Under the pieces are notes generated by a model. It was given only the letters and a program-made list of their open reading frames with translations. It searched no databases and had not been told where the DNA came from. From positions 620,001-684,000 of the forward strand of contig CAWIRC010000001.1 of the NCBI GenBank assembly GCA_963838495.1: 64,000 nt of DNA. Direction: 5' to 3'. This document shows positions 1 to 10,295 of the stretch, piece after piece; positions within the stretch are counted from its first letter, which is position 1; the number at the start of each line of letters is the position of its first letter. The position numbers were made by a program, and so were the translations under genes. This DNA comes from JBEKIK01 sp963838495. Its GTDB lineage: Bacteria > Planctomycetota > Planctomycetia > Pirellulales > Thermoguttaceae.

Positions 1-2
1 AA

Positions 3-2264
3 GAGTTAGTTCTCGAAGTTATCATTGTCAGCCTGGTGATTTTGGTTTTTCTCTGGCACATTCCTTCGGCGATCATCCCGATCCTGACGATTCCCGTAGC
101 CGTCGTTCTGGTGTTCATCCCCATTTACTTCATGGGCCTGACCTCCAACATCATGTCGCTGACAGGCATCGCCATTTCCATCGGCGTATTGGTGGATGGG
201 GCAATCGTGGAAGTGGAAAATGCCTACAAGCGGCTAGAGGAATGGGTTATAGGGGGAAGAAAAGGCGATTTCCATGAGGTCCGCTTGCGTGCATTAAAAG
301 AAGTCGGCCCTTCAGTCTTTTTTTCGCTTTTGGTAATCGCCGTGGCATTCATGCCGGTTTTTACCCTGGTGGATCAAGAAGGGCGATTGTTCAAGCCTTT
401 AGCCTATACCAAGAACCTGGCGATGGCGATTGCCGCCGTTTTGGCGATCACGCTCGATCCTGCCATTCGGATGCTGTTCACCCGCATGGACCCCTTTGCA
501 TTTCGTCCAAAATGGCTTGCGAAAATCGCCAATGCGTTAGCCATTGGCCGGTACTTTCCCGAGGAGGAACACCCGATCAGCAAACGGCTGTTCCAGGTCT
601 ACGAGCCGGCGTGCAACTTCGTCCTGCGTCACAAAACGCTCACCCTGATCGCAGCATTGCTGCTAGTGATGACGACGATTCCCGTCTATTTCCAGTTGGG
701 ATCGGAGTTTATGCCACCGTTGTACGAAGGCTCGCTGCTCTACATGCCCACGACCGTGCCGGGTATTTCGGTGGCCGAAGCCCAACAACTTCTGCAAACG
801 ATGGACAAGCAGTTGCGGCAATTCCCCGAAGTCGAGCGAGTTTTTGGAAAGGCCGGTCGGGCGGAGACTTCGACCGACCCCGCGCCATTCTCCATGATCG
901 AAACCACCATTGTGCTCAAGCCTAACGACCAATGGCGCAAGAAGGATCGCTGGTACTCCAATTGGCCCGAGTTTCTCCAATCGCCCTTTCGGCACATCTG
1001 GCCAGACCGCATCAGCTCCGACGAACTGATCGCGGAAATGGACCGGGCGATGCAGTTCCCCGGTGTAACCAACGCCTGGACGATGCCGATCAAGACCCGC
1101 ATCGACATGCTCAGCACGGGCGTCCGAACTCCGGTTGGTATCAAGATTCAAGGGGCCGATGTCAAGGAAATTGAAAAAATCGGCACCCGATTGGAGTCGA
1201 TCTTGAGCAAAGTACCAGGCACTCGCAACGTTTTTGCAGAACGCACGGCGGCCGGATATTTTTTGGACTTTACGCTCAAGCGAGAGAACCTTGCTCGCTA
1301 TGGCCTGACCATCAAGGAAGCGGAAATGGTCGTAGAGTCGGCCGTCGGCGGCGAACCCGTTTCAACCACTGTGGAAGGACGCGAACGCTATACCATCAAC
1401 GTCCGCTATGCCCGCGACTTCCGCGAAGAACTCACGAAACTTCGCCGTGTTCTGGTGCCCACAATGTCCGGCGCGCAAGTCCCGCTGGCCGAACTAGCCG
1501 ACATCGAGTTTGCCTCCGGTCCCGCCATGCTACGCGACGAGAACGGAATGCTTTCGGGTTACGTGTACGTGGACCTTGCCGGGCGCGACGTGGGCGGCTA
1601 CGTCAAAGATGCCAAAAAGGCTGTTCAGCAGCTTGATATTCCCACGGGTTACATCATGACATGGAGCGGCCAATACGAAAACATGCAGCGAGTTCGTGAA
1701 ATGTTGAAGATTGTGTTGCCTGTCACGCTGTTCCTCATTTTCATCCTGCTGTACATGAACACCAAGTCGTCCATCAAGGCGTTGATCGTCATGCTCGCCG
1801 TGCCGTTCTCCTTGATCGGGGCAGTTTGGTATTTGTGGCTGCTCGGCTATCATATGTCGATCGCGGTATGGGTCGGCATGATCGCGCTGATGGGTCTGGA
1901 CGCCGAAACTGGCGTCTTCATGCTCCTGTTCCTGGACCTCTCCTATAATGATGCGGTTCGCAAGGGCAAGATGAACAGCTACGAAGACCTCCGCGAGGCG
2001 ATCATCCATGGGGCGGTCAAGCGGGTGCGGCCCAAAGCCATGACTGTGATGGCCGCGATGATGGGTCTTTTGCCTATCATGTGGTCGATGGGCACCGGGG
2101 CCGATATGATGAAACGCATCGCCGCTCCCATGATCGCCGGGCTAGTCACGAGCTTCATCATGGAATTGCTTGTTTATCCAGTGATCTACGCCCTCTGGAA
2201 ATGGTGGAGCGAAGTGCGGCTAAGATGGCATCAAGGCATCAATGAGGATGCCAGTCCGGCTTGA
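3..2264 (+). CDS. Heavy-metal efflux RND transporter (CusA/CzcA type), 5' partial
   Basis: Inner-membrane proton-driven pump subunit of the HME-RND family, which exports metal cations through a tripartite envelope complex. The frame is open from the first bases, so the N-terminal part lies outside the window; an internal ATG at 36 is not the start. Visible are the TM4 block with LVDGAIVEVEN, a long periplasmic porter region, and the C-terminal helix bundle with GLDAETGVFMLLFLDL and the block around PIMWSMGTGADMMKRIAAP, which closely resembles the CusA end. Full family members are about 1,040 residues; about 754 are seen here. The adaptor and outer-membrane partners must lie upstream if present. 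Unlike many neighbours, the visible part has no frameshift. Metal specificity cannot be told from what is seen. Confidence 0.93.
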   Translation, partial: ELVLEVIIVSLVILVFLWHIPSAIIPILTIPVAVVLVFIPIYFMGLTSNIMSLTGIAISIGVLVDGAIVEVENAYKRLEEWVIGGRKGDFHEVRLRALKEVGPSVFFSLLVIAVAFMPVFTLVDQEGRLFKPLAYTKNLAMAIAAVLAITLDPAIRMLFTRMDPFAFRPKWLAKIANALAIGRYFPEEEHPISKRLFQVYEPACNFVLRHKTLTLIAALLLVMTTIPVYFQLGSEFMPPLYEGSLLYMPTTVPGISVAEAQQLLQTMDKQLRQFPEVERVFGKAGRAETSTDPAPFSMIETTIVLKPNDQWRKKDRWYSNWPEFLQSPFRHIWPDRISSDELIAEMDRAMQFPGVTNAWTMPIKTRIDMLSTGVRTPVGIKIQGADVKEIEKIGTRLESILSKVPGTRNVFAERTAAGYFLDFTLKRENLARYGLTIKEAEMVVESAVGGEPVSTTVEGRERYTINVRYARDFREELTKLRRVLVPTMSGAQVPLAELADIEFASGPAMLRDENGMLSGYVYVDLAGRDVGGYVKDAKKAVQQLDIPTGYIMTWSGQYENMQRVREMLKIVLPVTLFLIFILLYMNTKSSIKALIVMLAVPFSLIGAVWYLWLLGYHMSIAVWVGMIALMGLDAETGVFMLLFLDLSYNDAVRKGKMNSYEDLREAIIHGAVKRVRPKAMTVMAAMMGLLPIMWSMGTGADMMKRIAAPMIAGLVTSFIMELLVYPVIYALWKWWSEVRLRWHQGINEDASPA

Positions 2265-2972
2265 CGATGAAGTTCGCCTTCCATACCTTCTCAAAACAAA
2301 GTACGGCGATTTGGTGGACCACGGGACGGGGAAACGATCACAAAGGACACCCGGTTCCACAGGACAGTTTGAACAAGCGTGTACAAGGTGGCCGCTGACG
2401 ACCACGTTCTGCGTTGGGCAACAATTCGTTGCAGACGTTTCATCTACACATACATATATCCGGACATCTTGAAAATCGACCCGTTTTAAGAACGGGTTTG
2501 GCGGTTCCGAAAAACGGTGCTGGGGAGGAATTCGGAACGGAAGGTCGCTAACCAGAAGGGGGAATTTCCGCTGGGCGGTCAATAAAAGGAAGGGATTTCG
2601 AGACCGGATTGGGCTACGCTATAGATACTGACAGCATGCACGGTTTTTCACAGGGGCGAGATTGGCAGTTTGACTTTATGGTAGCTGCGATTTGCTTACT
2701 GCTTGAAAGCAAGCATTCCGGCGCAGCTGTATCTGACATAGTCACGTGACAAGGCATTTTACGCACCTTTCGCTAGTAGGACCTTCCCACTATTCGGGGT
2801 GGTAAATCCTCCGGCAAGTTTTGTCTTGTCTAGTGATATCCTGGTTGGAGTGGGCACATATTTGATTGACTTAAGATGTCTGATAATTTAGACTTAGAGT
2901 TGCTCAGTTTAGGCCAAATGTCCGGCATTGACTTGACCTTAAACAGACCTCTTCGATTTTGGTGTAAAAGCC
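2265..2972. other. Gene-free stretch between pump and kinase
   Basis: No convincing coding region. It holds copy 1 of an 80-bp dispersed repeat (2525-2604), preceded by a short GC hairpin at about 2478-2500 (acccgttttaagaacgggt) that may be a terminator-like element for the pump gene. The open frame from 2876 is a shadow of the kinase N-terminus. Confidence 0.5.
2525..2604. repeat. Dispersed repeat A, copy 1
   Basis: About 80 bp beginning gaggaattcggaacggaagg and matching 8456-8535 without gaps at roughly 85 percent by eye. The core aatttccgct...ggcggtcaataaaa is the best kept part. The two copies flank the broken histidine kinase in direct orientation. No coding content is recognised. Confidence 0.75.
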
Positions 2973-5900
2973 ATGGAAACATCGTCAAAAAGCCCGATAT
3001 ATTCATGGTTGCCGATCCCTCTTTTAATTGTCACCCTGGCCGTATTATGGGCTGCGGACATACGTACTGCGTACGAGTCCCCCTACCTGTTGCTGGCATT
3101 GAATTTTGTCTTCTCGGCACTGGTCTCCCTTTTCATTGCATTCCTGATCGCCAGAAGTTTCTTGGCCCGCGGCACGCCGGGATTGCTGCTGTTGGGCTGC
3201 GGAGTCATTTTCTGGGGCGCTGCCGGGTCTGTGGGAGTTGCCGTGGGCCTCTTTGGGGCCGCCGGCCAATTCGACGCCAATTTCCTCATCACGTTCCACA
3301 ATATCTGCGTATGGTTTTCGGCTCTGTGCCACCTGACGGGCGTGACCCTGACGCTGCGGCCAAGGCCGGCTATGCGTGCAACGGGACTGTGGCTCGCGGC
3401 AGCCTACACGATTACCATTGGCGTGGTGGGAATGGTCATGCTGTCGGTGCTCGCAGGCTGGACGCCGACCTTTTTCGTCCAGGGTCAAGGAGGGACGCTG
3501 CTGCGGTATCTAGTGCTCGGCTCGGCCACTGCAATGTTCGGCCTCACCGCCGTGCTGCTCATGGTGGCTAACCGCGGTCGTTTGTCTGCATTTAAGTACT
3601 GGTACGCATTGGCTTTGGCTCTGATTACGGTCGGGCTGTTCGGCATAATGATAGAAACGGTCCATGCCAGCCCATTGAGCTGGGCGGGTCGCGGCGCAGT
3701 TCCTTAGCGGGGCGTACATGCTCATCGCGGCCATCGCGTCGGTGCGGGAGACCCATGCCTGGGGAATCCCTCTGGAAATAGCCCTTCGGGAGAGCGAGGA
3801 TCGGTTCCGGTTGCTAGTGGAGGGGTTGAAGGATTACGCGATTTTCATGCTCAATCCTGATGGCCGCGTGATGACATGGAACGCTGGAGCGGAACGACTC
3901 AAGGGGTTTGCCGCGCAAGAGATCATAGGCCAGCATGTCTCACGATTCTATCCGCCGGAAGACGTAGCCGCCGGCAAGCCGCAGCGTGAGCTGAACATCG
4001 CCGCCGAGCAGGGACAGTACGTTGAAGAGGGCTGGCGCATGCGCAAAGACGGCTCACGCTTCTGGGCATCGGTGACAATCGACGCCCTGCGCGGCGAGGC
4101 TGGCGAACTGCGCGGGTTCGCCAAGTTGACTCGCGACGAGACCGAACGCAAGCGGGCGGAGGAGAAGTTGCGAGAAGCAGAGCGTGAGAAGAATCTGATT
4201 CTCGACAACGCCAACGAGATCCTCGCGTATCATGATACCGACAACAACCTCATCTGGGCGAACAAGGCCTACCTCGACGCGACGGGTCTGCCACTATCAG
4301 AACTGAAAGGGCGGAAATGTTACGCCTGCTGGGGGCTGGATCGGGTATGCGAGCATTGCCCGGTCGTAATCGCGATTCAAACCGGTGAACCACAAGAGAG
4401 CGAGATAACGCCCGAAAACCAGCCGCGCTGGCCCGTTAACCAAGGCTCATGGCTGATCAGGGCCGCCCCTGTCAAGAACCCCGCGGGGATTATCATCGGT
4501 GCGATCGAAATGGCTCACGACATTACCGAGCGCAAGCGGGCCGAGGAGGCGCTGCGGGAGAGCGAGTCGCGGCTGCGGTTGGCACTTGATGCCGCCCGCA
4601 TGGCGGCATGGGACTACGACCCGGCAACTCTCAAGGTCACCCTCTCCGAGAATGCCGAGAAGGTGCTGAAACTGCCGCGAAGCCACGAGAACAGCGATCA
4701 GGGCTACAGCCTCATTCATCCCGACGACGTGGAGGACCACCGGGCGTAGTCACCGAGGCCATCGCGACTGGAGGCAGCTACGTGAGCGTATACCGGCACA
4801 CTCAGGGAGAAGAGGTGATCTGGCTGGAGGAATATGGCCGGGCCGTGGTCGATCAGGCGGGCAAGACGATTCGGCTCGTGGGAGTTGCGCAGAACATCAC
4901 CGAGCGCAAGCAGGCCGAGGAGTCGCTGCGGGAGAGCGATCGCCGTGAGCGAGAGCGGGCGGAGGAGTTGGCTGTCCTGTTGGATGCCGTGCCGACGCCG
5001 GTTATCATAGTCCACGATCCCGACTCGCTCCACATGACGGGCAACCGCGCGACGGACGAACTGCTGCGGAATCCACGGGGTGGAGAGACATCGCTATCGG
5101 CATCCCCGGAAACCAAGCCTCGACACTTCAAAGCCATGAAGGATGGGCGCGAATTAAGGCTTGACGAGCTGCCCGCGCAGCGGGCCGCCCGCGGTGAGCA
5201 CGTGCGGGATTTAGAATTCGATCTCGTTTTCGACGATGGCTCGATCCGCCATGTGTTGGGATACGGGACTCCGTTAATGGATGCAGAAGGCCAGCCGCGC
5301 GGAGCGGTCCATGTCCTGGTTGACATCACCGAGCGCAAGCAGGCGGAAGAGACATTGCTGGAGAGCGAAAAGCAACTGGCTGCCGACCTGGAGGCGATGA
5401 CGAGGCTGCATAAACTCGGCACGCTGTTCCTGCAGGAAGGGAGCCTGGAGCCGATTCTTACGGAGATCGTTGACGCGGCGATAGTCATCTCTGAAGCCGA
5501 CTTTGGCAACATTCAACTCCTGGACCCGGAATCCTTTCGCCTTCGGATCGTGGCCCATCGCGGGTTTCCGAACTGGTGGATTGACTTCTGGAACAATGTT
5601 TCCGAGGGCCGAGGTGTCTGCGGCACGGCGCTTAAGCGCGGAGAGCGCGTCATTGTCGAGGACGTTGAGCAAAGCCCGATCTTCGTCGGAACCGACGCGC
5701 TGGAAATCCAGATCAAAGCCGGTGTGCGAGCCGTTCAGTCCACGCCATTGGTGAGCCGGTCGGGAAGGTTCCTTGGCATGTTCTCAACGCATTACAAGAC
5801 GCCGCGTCGGCCGGATGACCGCGCGCTGCGATTGCTGGACCTGCTCGCCCGCCTGACGGCCGATATTATCGAGCAAGCGCAAGCCGAAGAGGCACTGCGT

Positions 5901-8097
5901 CAGGCCAAGACTGCCGCCGAGGCCGCCAACGAGGCGAAGGGCCGATTCCTGGCCAATATGAGCCACGAACTGCGCACGCCGATGAACGCCATCCTGGGCT
6001 TGATCGACGTGGCATTGCCGAAGGCCGCAGATCCAGTTATTCAAGACTGCCTGCAAACTGCAAAGGGATCGGCCGACCTGCTGTTGACGATTCTCAACGA
6101 CCTTTTAGATTCCGCGAAGATCGAGTCGGGAAAACTGGAACTGGAATCGGTCCCCTTCAGTCTGCGGCGGATGTTGGACCAGATTACACGAGTGCTGGCA
6201 GTGCGGACAAGCGAAAAGGGTCTTGCTTTCTACTGCCGCATGCCCGACGAAACGCCGGATGCGGTGATTGGCGACCGGATGCGCTTGCAGCAAGTCCTGC
6301 TAAATCTGGCCGGCAATGCCGTAAAGTTCACCGAGCGCGGCGAAGTTGAGGTGAGTCTTCACACCCTGTCGCAGGACGGCGAAGCCTGCCTGGAGTTTGC
6401 CGTGCGGGACACGGGAATCGGCATTCATCCCTCCGTCTAGGAGCATCTCTTCCAGCCCTTCGCCCAAGCCGACGCTTCCATGGCGCGGCGTTTCGGAGGT
6501 ACGGGCCTTGGGCTTTCCATCTGCAAGAGCCTCGTGGAGCTGATGGGCGGGCGTATCTGGGCCGAAAGCGAACCAGGCAAGGGAAGCACGTTCTTCTTTA
6601 CCGTCCGCCTGCCCTTGGCCAAGGAACTCCCTGCCGATTTCGAGGCCCCTGTCGCTGCATTCACAGCGGCCCTCACCCAATTGCACATCCTGCTAGTGGA
6701 AGACAACCCTGCAAACCAGAAGTTGGCCACTTACATTTTGCAAGACCGAGGCCATCTTGTAGAGATTGCAGGGGACGGCCAGGAGGCAGTCTATTTGACT
6801 GAGCAGAACAGCTATGACGTGGTCCTGATGGATGTGCAAATGCCGGGAATGAACGGCTTAGAAGCCACGGCCGCCATCCGCAAGCGCGAAAACGGCGGCA
6901 GCCGGGTACCGATTATTGCCATGACGGCCCATGCGATGAGAGGGGACCGGGAGCGATGTCTGGCGGCGGGAATGGACGGCTACTTGTCCAAGCCGATCAA
7001 CGCGCAGGAGATGATCGCGCTCGCCGAGGCCTTGGCGGCCGGCTCATCCACCGTGGCAACCGCCTCAAATTCACCGTCACTCGCCCTACCCCAGACCGCT
7101 GAGAATTCGACCGCCGCCGTCTCAGATACCGAATGGGCGCTGAATGCGCCGCAATGCAGAGGCGCGATTGCACTCGGGAAAAGCCCGGCCCGCATTGGCG
7201 GTGGCCGAGACAGACGCTCGCACACTGGTCCACGAGTTACAAGTACATCAGATCGAACTGGAGATGCAGAACGAGGAACTTCGGCGTGTCCAGGCAGCCT
7301 TCGAGGAGGCATCGAGCAGGTACAGCGACCTCTTCGATTTTGCCCCGATTGCATATTTCCTGTGGGACCGGCAAGGGCGGATTCTGGAGGTCAACCTGGC
7401 CGGGGCCGCGCTGTTGGGCCTCAATCGCGAGGACTTGATGCACAAGCGTTTCGGCCAATTCGTGGCGATGAAGGACCGCGTTGAGTTTGCCGCTTTCTGC
7501 AAGCATGTGCTAGCGATCGACGCCAAGCAAATCTGTGAAGTCACGATACTGAAGGATGAGCAGGTGGTCGATACACGGATCGAAGGCATCGCCACCCAGT
7601 GCCGCGAGGGGGAAGAGAGGCTCTGCCGTGCGGCGATTATAAACATCAGTCAACCGATGCGAGCCGACGAGTTAACTGCAGCCAACCATTCCGTCCAGGA
7701 GATTCGCACGCCCGAAACGGCGATCACCCGCGCAGCGGTTGTATTCAATCCTGAAGAGGCGCTTGCAAGGTGTTTCAACAGCCAAGATATGCTGCGTGAG
7801 ATGATTCAGTGCTACTTTGACGAAATAGAGATCTTGTTCCCGCAGATGCGTGCAGCCCTGGAGAAAGGCGACCTGGTGGAAGTCGGCCGCCTGGGACATC
7901 GATTGAAGGGGACGATAGTTTATCTTGGCGCGGAGCCTGCAAAGCAGGCCGCACTGGGCGTGGAGTGCTTTGAACGAGTTGTTGGCCAGCAGAATGAGGC
8001 CGAAGAAGCAATTAGGATGTTAGAACAAGAGTGCAAACGATTGGCAGATGCAGTGACGGAATATCGCTCTACGATGTCCCCTGCGCAAAACAAATAA
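2973..8097 (+). pseudogene. Giant hybrid sensor histidine kinase, broken (3 frameshifts + amber)
   Basis: Membrane sensor kinase with phosphorelay domains. In order: a 7-helix membrane sensor (2973-3690), PAS (about 3800-4140), PAS with a CYAC...CEHC cysteine set (4195-4540), PAS (4570-4900), PAS (4960-5330), GAF (5400-5870), HisKA with phospho-His at 5964 in MSHELRTP, HATPase (6270-6620), receiver with Asp at 6831 in LMDVQMPG, another PAS (7220-7660) and a C-terminal HPt with His at 7897 in GHRLKG. Together these make about 1,700 residues. The frame breaks near 3690 (WAGR | AAQFL), near 4748 (DDVEDHRA | VTEA, one base lost), at 6438-6440 (TAG between PSV and EHLFQPF, most likely CAG originally) and near 7143 before RRNAEARL. 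As it stands no full product is made. The indels alone could be assembly errors, but the amber codon would need a substitution as well. Sensor and HPt contexts suggest a phosphorelay input; no partner regulator is nearby. Confidence 0.88.
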
Positions 8098-8260
8098 ATC
8101 AGCAGGTTTTACTGCTTCCTGCCGTGCTCTGTTTTTCGCCAGTTGACCAAGAAACCGCGGCTCACCCGGTCGCGAATTATACTCGTGCTTTTGTCGGCGA
8201 GTATCTAAACCCGCAGGGAATGCTGCCGTTCAGGCATGAACCCTTGCCTAAAAAAGGTGC

Positions 8261-8333
8261 CAATATTGGCGCCTTAGAGCTTTCCTGAAAACAGTAAGTA
8301 CCTTCATTTACTTTCATTGAAAATCATACCGGC
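8261..8333. repeat. Dispersed repeat B, copy 1
   Basis: A 73-bp element that aligns without gaps to 28901-28973, differing at about 11 positions. The last 23 bases (ctttcattgaaaatcatacc followed by ggc) are identical. Both copies lie 110-165 bp after the stop of an upstream plus-strand gene. The ggcgcc near the start is the only obvious symmetric element. Confidence 0.8.
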
Positions 8334-8455
8334 GGCGGGTAGATGAACCCAGTTGTTGCTGTTGTAAGTCCGAGGAACTCATGCCTATTGCGGGATTCCA
8401 ATTTAACGACCCGTTTTTCGAAACGCCCCCTTCAGTTCCATTAAACGGTGTCTGC

Positions 8456-8535
8456 GAGGAATTCGGAAGGGAAGCTCGCTAACCAGAGGGGGGAATTTCC
8501 GCTAGGCGGTCAATAAAATTAAGGATTTCCAAGAC
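8456..8535. repeat. Dispersed repeat A, copy 2
   Basis: Ungapped partner of 2525-2604. It begins gaggaattcggaagggaagc and runs directly into a truncated coding remnant at 8541. With copy 1 it brackets the kinase locus, so it could mark the edges of an inserted or duplicated segment. Confidence 0.75.
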
Positions 8536-8540
8536 AGTTC

Positions 8541-8744
8541 CGATTTGTCCGGCGCCAGCCGTGGGCATTGGAACTCTATCGGCGCAAGGGCAGCGAGTTG
8601 CAGAAGGCCGGCGAGTTGACGCTGGGGCGTGCGGATGCATTGACAAGTTCGGTCGTTCTGCCGGGATTTCACCTGGCCCGCAGCGACCTGCGATCGCAGA
8701 TCGAGGTTACGCACGTGGAAACTGGACAGCGGTGGGTGGTGTAA
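8541..8744 (+). pseudogene. C-terminal gene fragment, possibly Uma2-like
   Basis: An open reading frame with no start of its own reads WALELYRRKGSELQKAG, then a stretch ending VLPGFHLARSDL, and stops at 8742-8744. The pattern '(V/L)xxYRRxGxxLxxxxPGxLxxx...LPGFxLxxxDL' resembles the C-terminus of Uma2-family (DUF820) endonuclease-like proteins, which are very numerous in planctomycetes. Only about 67 codons remain and repeat A abuts the 5' side, so this is read as a truncated relic. The family call is tentative; the coding character is moderately clear. Confidence 0.35.
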
Positions 8745-8801
8745 CGACTCGGGTGTCCCCGCGCTGGAAATTGGAGGGCTTGATCTTTCAGAACCTTGGG
8801 G

Positions 8802-9506
8802 TCAGGCCGTCGTGGGAACCTTGGGAGGGGCTGCCCCCTTCGCCTGACGGATGAACTCTCGAACCAATTCGGGCGATTTCACAGTTCTCGATGCCTCGAC
8901 GCCGCTGATCACGTCGACCGCATACGGACAGATCTGTTCGACGGCGCTGCGAACATTTTTGGGTGTCAATCCTCCTGCGAGAATTAAGGGTACGAAGAGA
9001 GCCTTGCGGATCGCGAGTGCCATCTCCCAATCAACGCTTACCCCTGTGCCAGCAGGCATGTTCTCCGTCCGCGCATCCACAAGGACCCCTGCGATCCCCG
9101 TGTCCTGTAAAGTGAGTGCGGCTTTCACCGGGTCAGAGATCTCGCCGCAGGCCTTTTGTGTGGCGACGTCGATTCGCAGCGCCCGGATCAAGCCGATTCC
9201 CAGCGACGCCAACTCCCGGGCAATCGCTGCAGTTTCAGAAAGGGTGTTGTCGGTGTGCAACTGGACAAAGTGGGGTAAAAGCAGTCGCGCCAGGGCCATG
9301 ACCTTTTCAGGCCCGCCTCCGGTGACCACGGCACGGGTGACCATCGGCGGAACGAGGGAAACCAGCCCGCGCGCCTGCTCGCGTGAAAGGTTCCAGGGTA
9401 CGCTGACCGGGTACTCGACCACGAATCCGACACAATCCGCGCCGGACTCCACGCACAGCCGAACCTGTTCCATATCCGTGTTTCCGCAGATCTTGACCCG
9501 GACCAT
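8802..9506 (-). CDS. trpF: Phosphoribosylanthranilate isomerase
   Basis: Catalyses the Amadori rearrangement of phosphoribosylanthranilate to CdRP in tryptophan synthesis, as a cytoplasmic (beta/alpha)8 barrel. The N-terminus MVRVKICGNT carries the catalytic Cys7. Further on are the VLVDARTE strand that supplies the general acid Asp, and the phosphate-binding end ILAGGLTPKNV and DVISGVEAS. At 234 residues it is slightly longer than the usual 200-215, from a proline-rich tail. It lies 72 bp after trpC on the same strand and is the last gene of the operon. The start ATG at 9506 has an aggatttaag element just upstream. Confidence 0.95.
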   Translation of the reverse strand: MVRVKICGNTDMEQVRLCVESGADCVGFVVEYPVSVPWNLSREQARGLVSLVPPMVTRAVVTGGGPEKVMALARLLLPHFVQLHTDNTLSETAAIARELASLGIGLIRALRIDVATQKACGEISDPVKAALTLQDTGIAGVLVDARTENMPAGTGVSVDWEMALAIRKALFVPLILAGGLTPKNVRSAVEQICPYAVDVISGVEASRTVKSPELVREFIRQAKGAAPPKVPTTA

Positions 9507-9578
9507 GTCTTAAATCCTCAAGTTGCAAACGCCAAGCACCGCCCTATCGACACAGGGTCGGTAGCGGCTTCTACCGTC

Positions 9579-10295
9579 CTAACGGCATATCGCAGACGTT
9601 AATCGCCGGATGCCTTCCGCTATGTCCGGGGTCCGAAGGATCGACGTACCCACCAGCACGCCAAGCCCTCCGGCGGCGAGCACCGCGCGAACCTCTTCCC
9701 GCGCCGAGATCGAGCTTTCGCTAATGACTCGGACCCCGCTAGGAACCATGCGGAGCAACCGGAGCGTGTTGGCGACCGTGCCGCTGTCAGTTTCGAGTTG
9801 GAGGATGTCGCGATTGTTGATTCCCAAGAGATCGACGTCCAAGCTGAGGGCCTTGTGCAGTTCCGCCTCGTCGTGAACCTCAAGGAGCGTCTCCAGACCG
9901 CAACGGTGGGCTTCCCCGTGCAACTCCACGAGCTGCGGCCAATCGAGCACTGCAATCATCAGGAGCAGGCAGGAGGCGCCGTGCTCCTTAGTGGCCCGCA
10001 CTCCTTCACAGTCAGCCACGAAGTCCTTGCGCAGGACCGGCAACGAGATAGCCGAAGCCACGGCGCGGAGTAGCTCCAGGCTGCCGCCAAAATGATCGAG
10101 TTCGGTAACCACAGAAAGGCAGGCTGCCCCGGCTGCCTCCATGGTCCGCGCCAAGGCAACCGGATCTCTGCCTGCAAGGAGGTCTCCTTCCTTCGGGCTT
10201 TTGACTTTGATCTCTGAGATCAAAGGGATTCTGCCCGCGGCACGTGCCGCCTCCAAAGCCGCCGTGAATCTTCGAGGCCGGTTCTCTGTGTTCAT
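9579..10295 (-). CDS. trpC: Indole-3-glycerol phosphate synthase
   Basis: Closes the indole ring of CdRP to give indole-3-glycerol phosphate. The barrel motifs are clear: ISEIKVKSPKEG (catalytic Glu and Lys of strand 1), LRKDFV (second catalytic Lys), GINNRDI, VISESSI and VGTSILRTPD for phosphate binding. The region before strand 1 is only about 25 residues, shorter than the roughly 45 of most TrpC proteins, so the substrate-covering N-terminal helix is reduced or an earlier start exists. The start ATG overlaps the trpD stop as ATGA, which implies coupled translation. Length 238 residues. Confidence 0.95.
   Translation of the reverse strand: MNTENRPRRFTAALEAARAAGRIPLISEIKVKSPKEGDLLAGRDPVALARTMEAAGAACLSVVTELDHFGGSLELLRAVASAISLPVLRKDFVADCEGVRATKEHGASCLLLMIAVLDWPQLVELHGEAHRCGLETLLEVHDEAELHKALSLDVDLLGINNRDILQLETDSGTVANTLRLLRMVPSGVRVISESSISAREEVRAVLAAGGLGVLVGTSILRTPDIAEGIRRLTSAICR

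Larger units (their letters stand above)
8098..8540. other. Gene-free stretch after the kinase, repeat-bearing
   Basis: No gene seen. It contains repeat B copy 1 (8261-8333) and repeat A copy 2 (8456-8535). The rest is low in coding signal in all frames. Confidence 0.6.

Noticed and set aside
7144..8097. Separate PAS-HPt gene
   Set aside because: The ATG at 7144 directly follows a TGA in its own frame and has no ribosome site. The HPt is expected to belong to the hybrid kinase. An indel is simpler, though a separate gene is not excluded.
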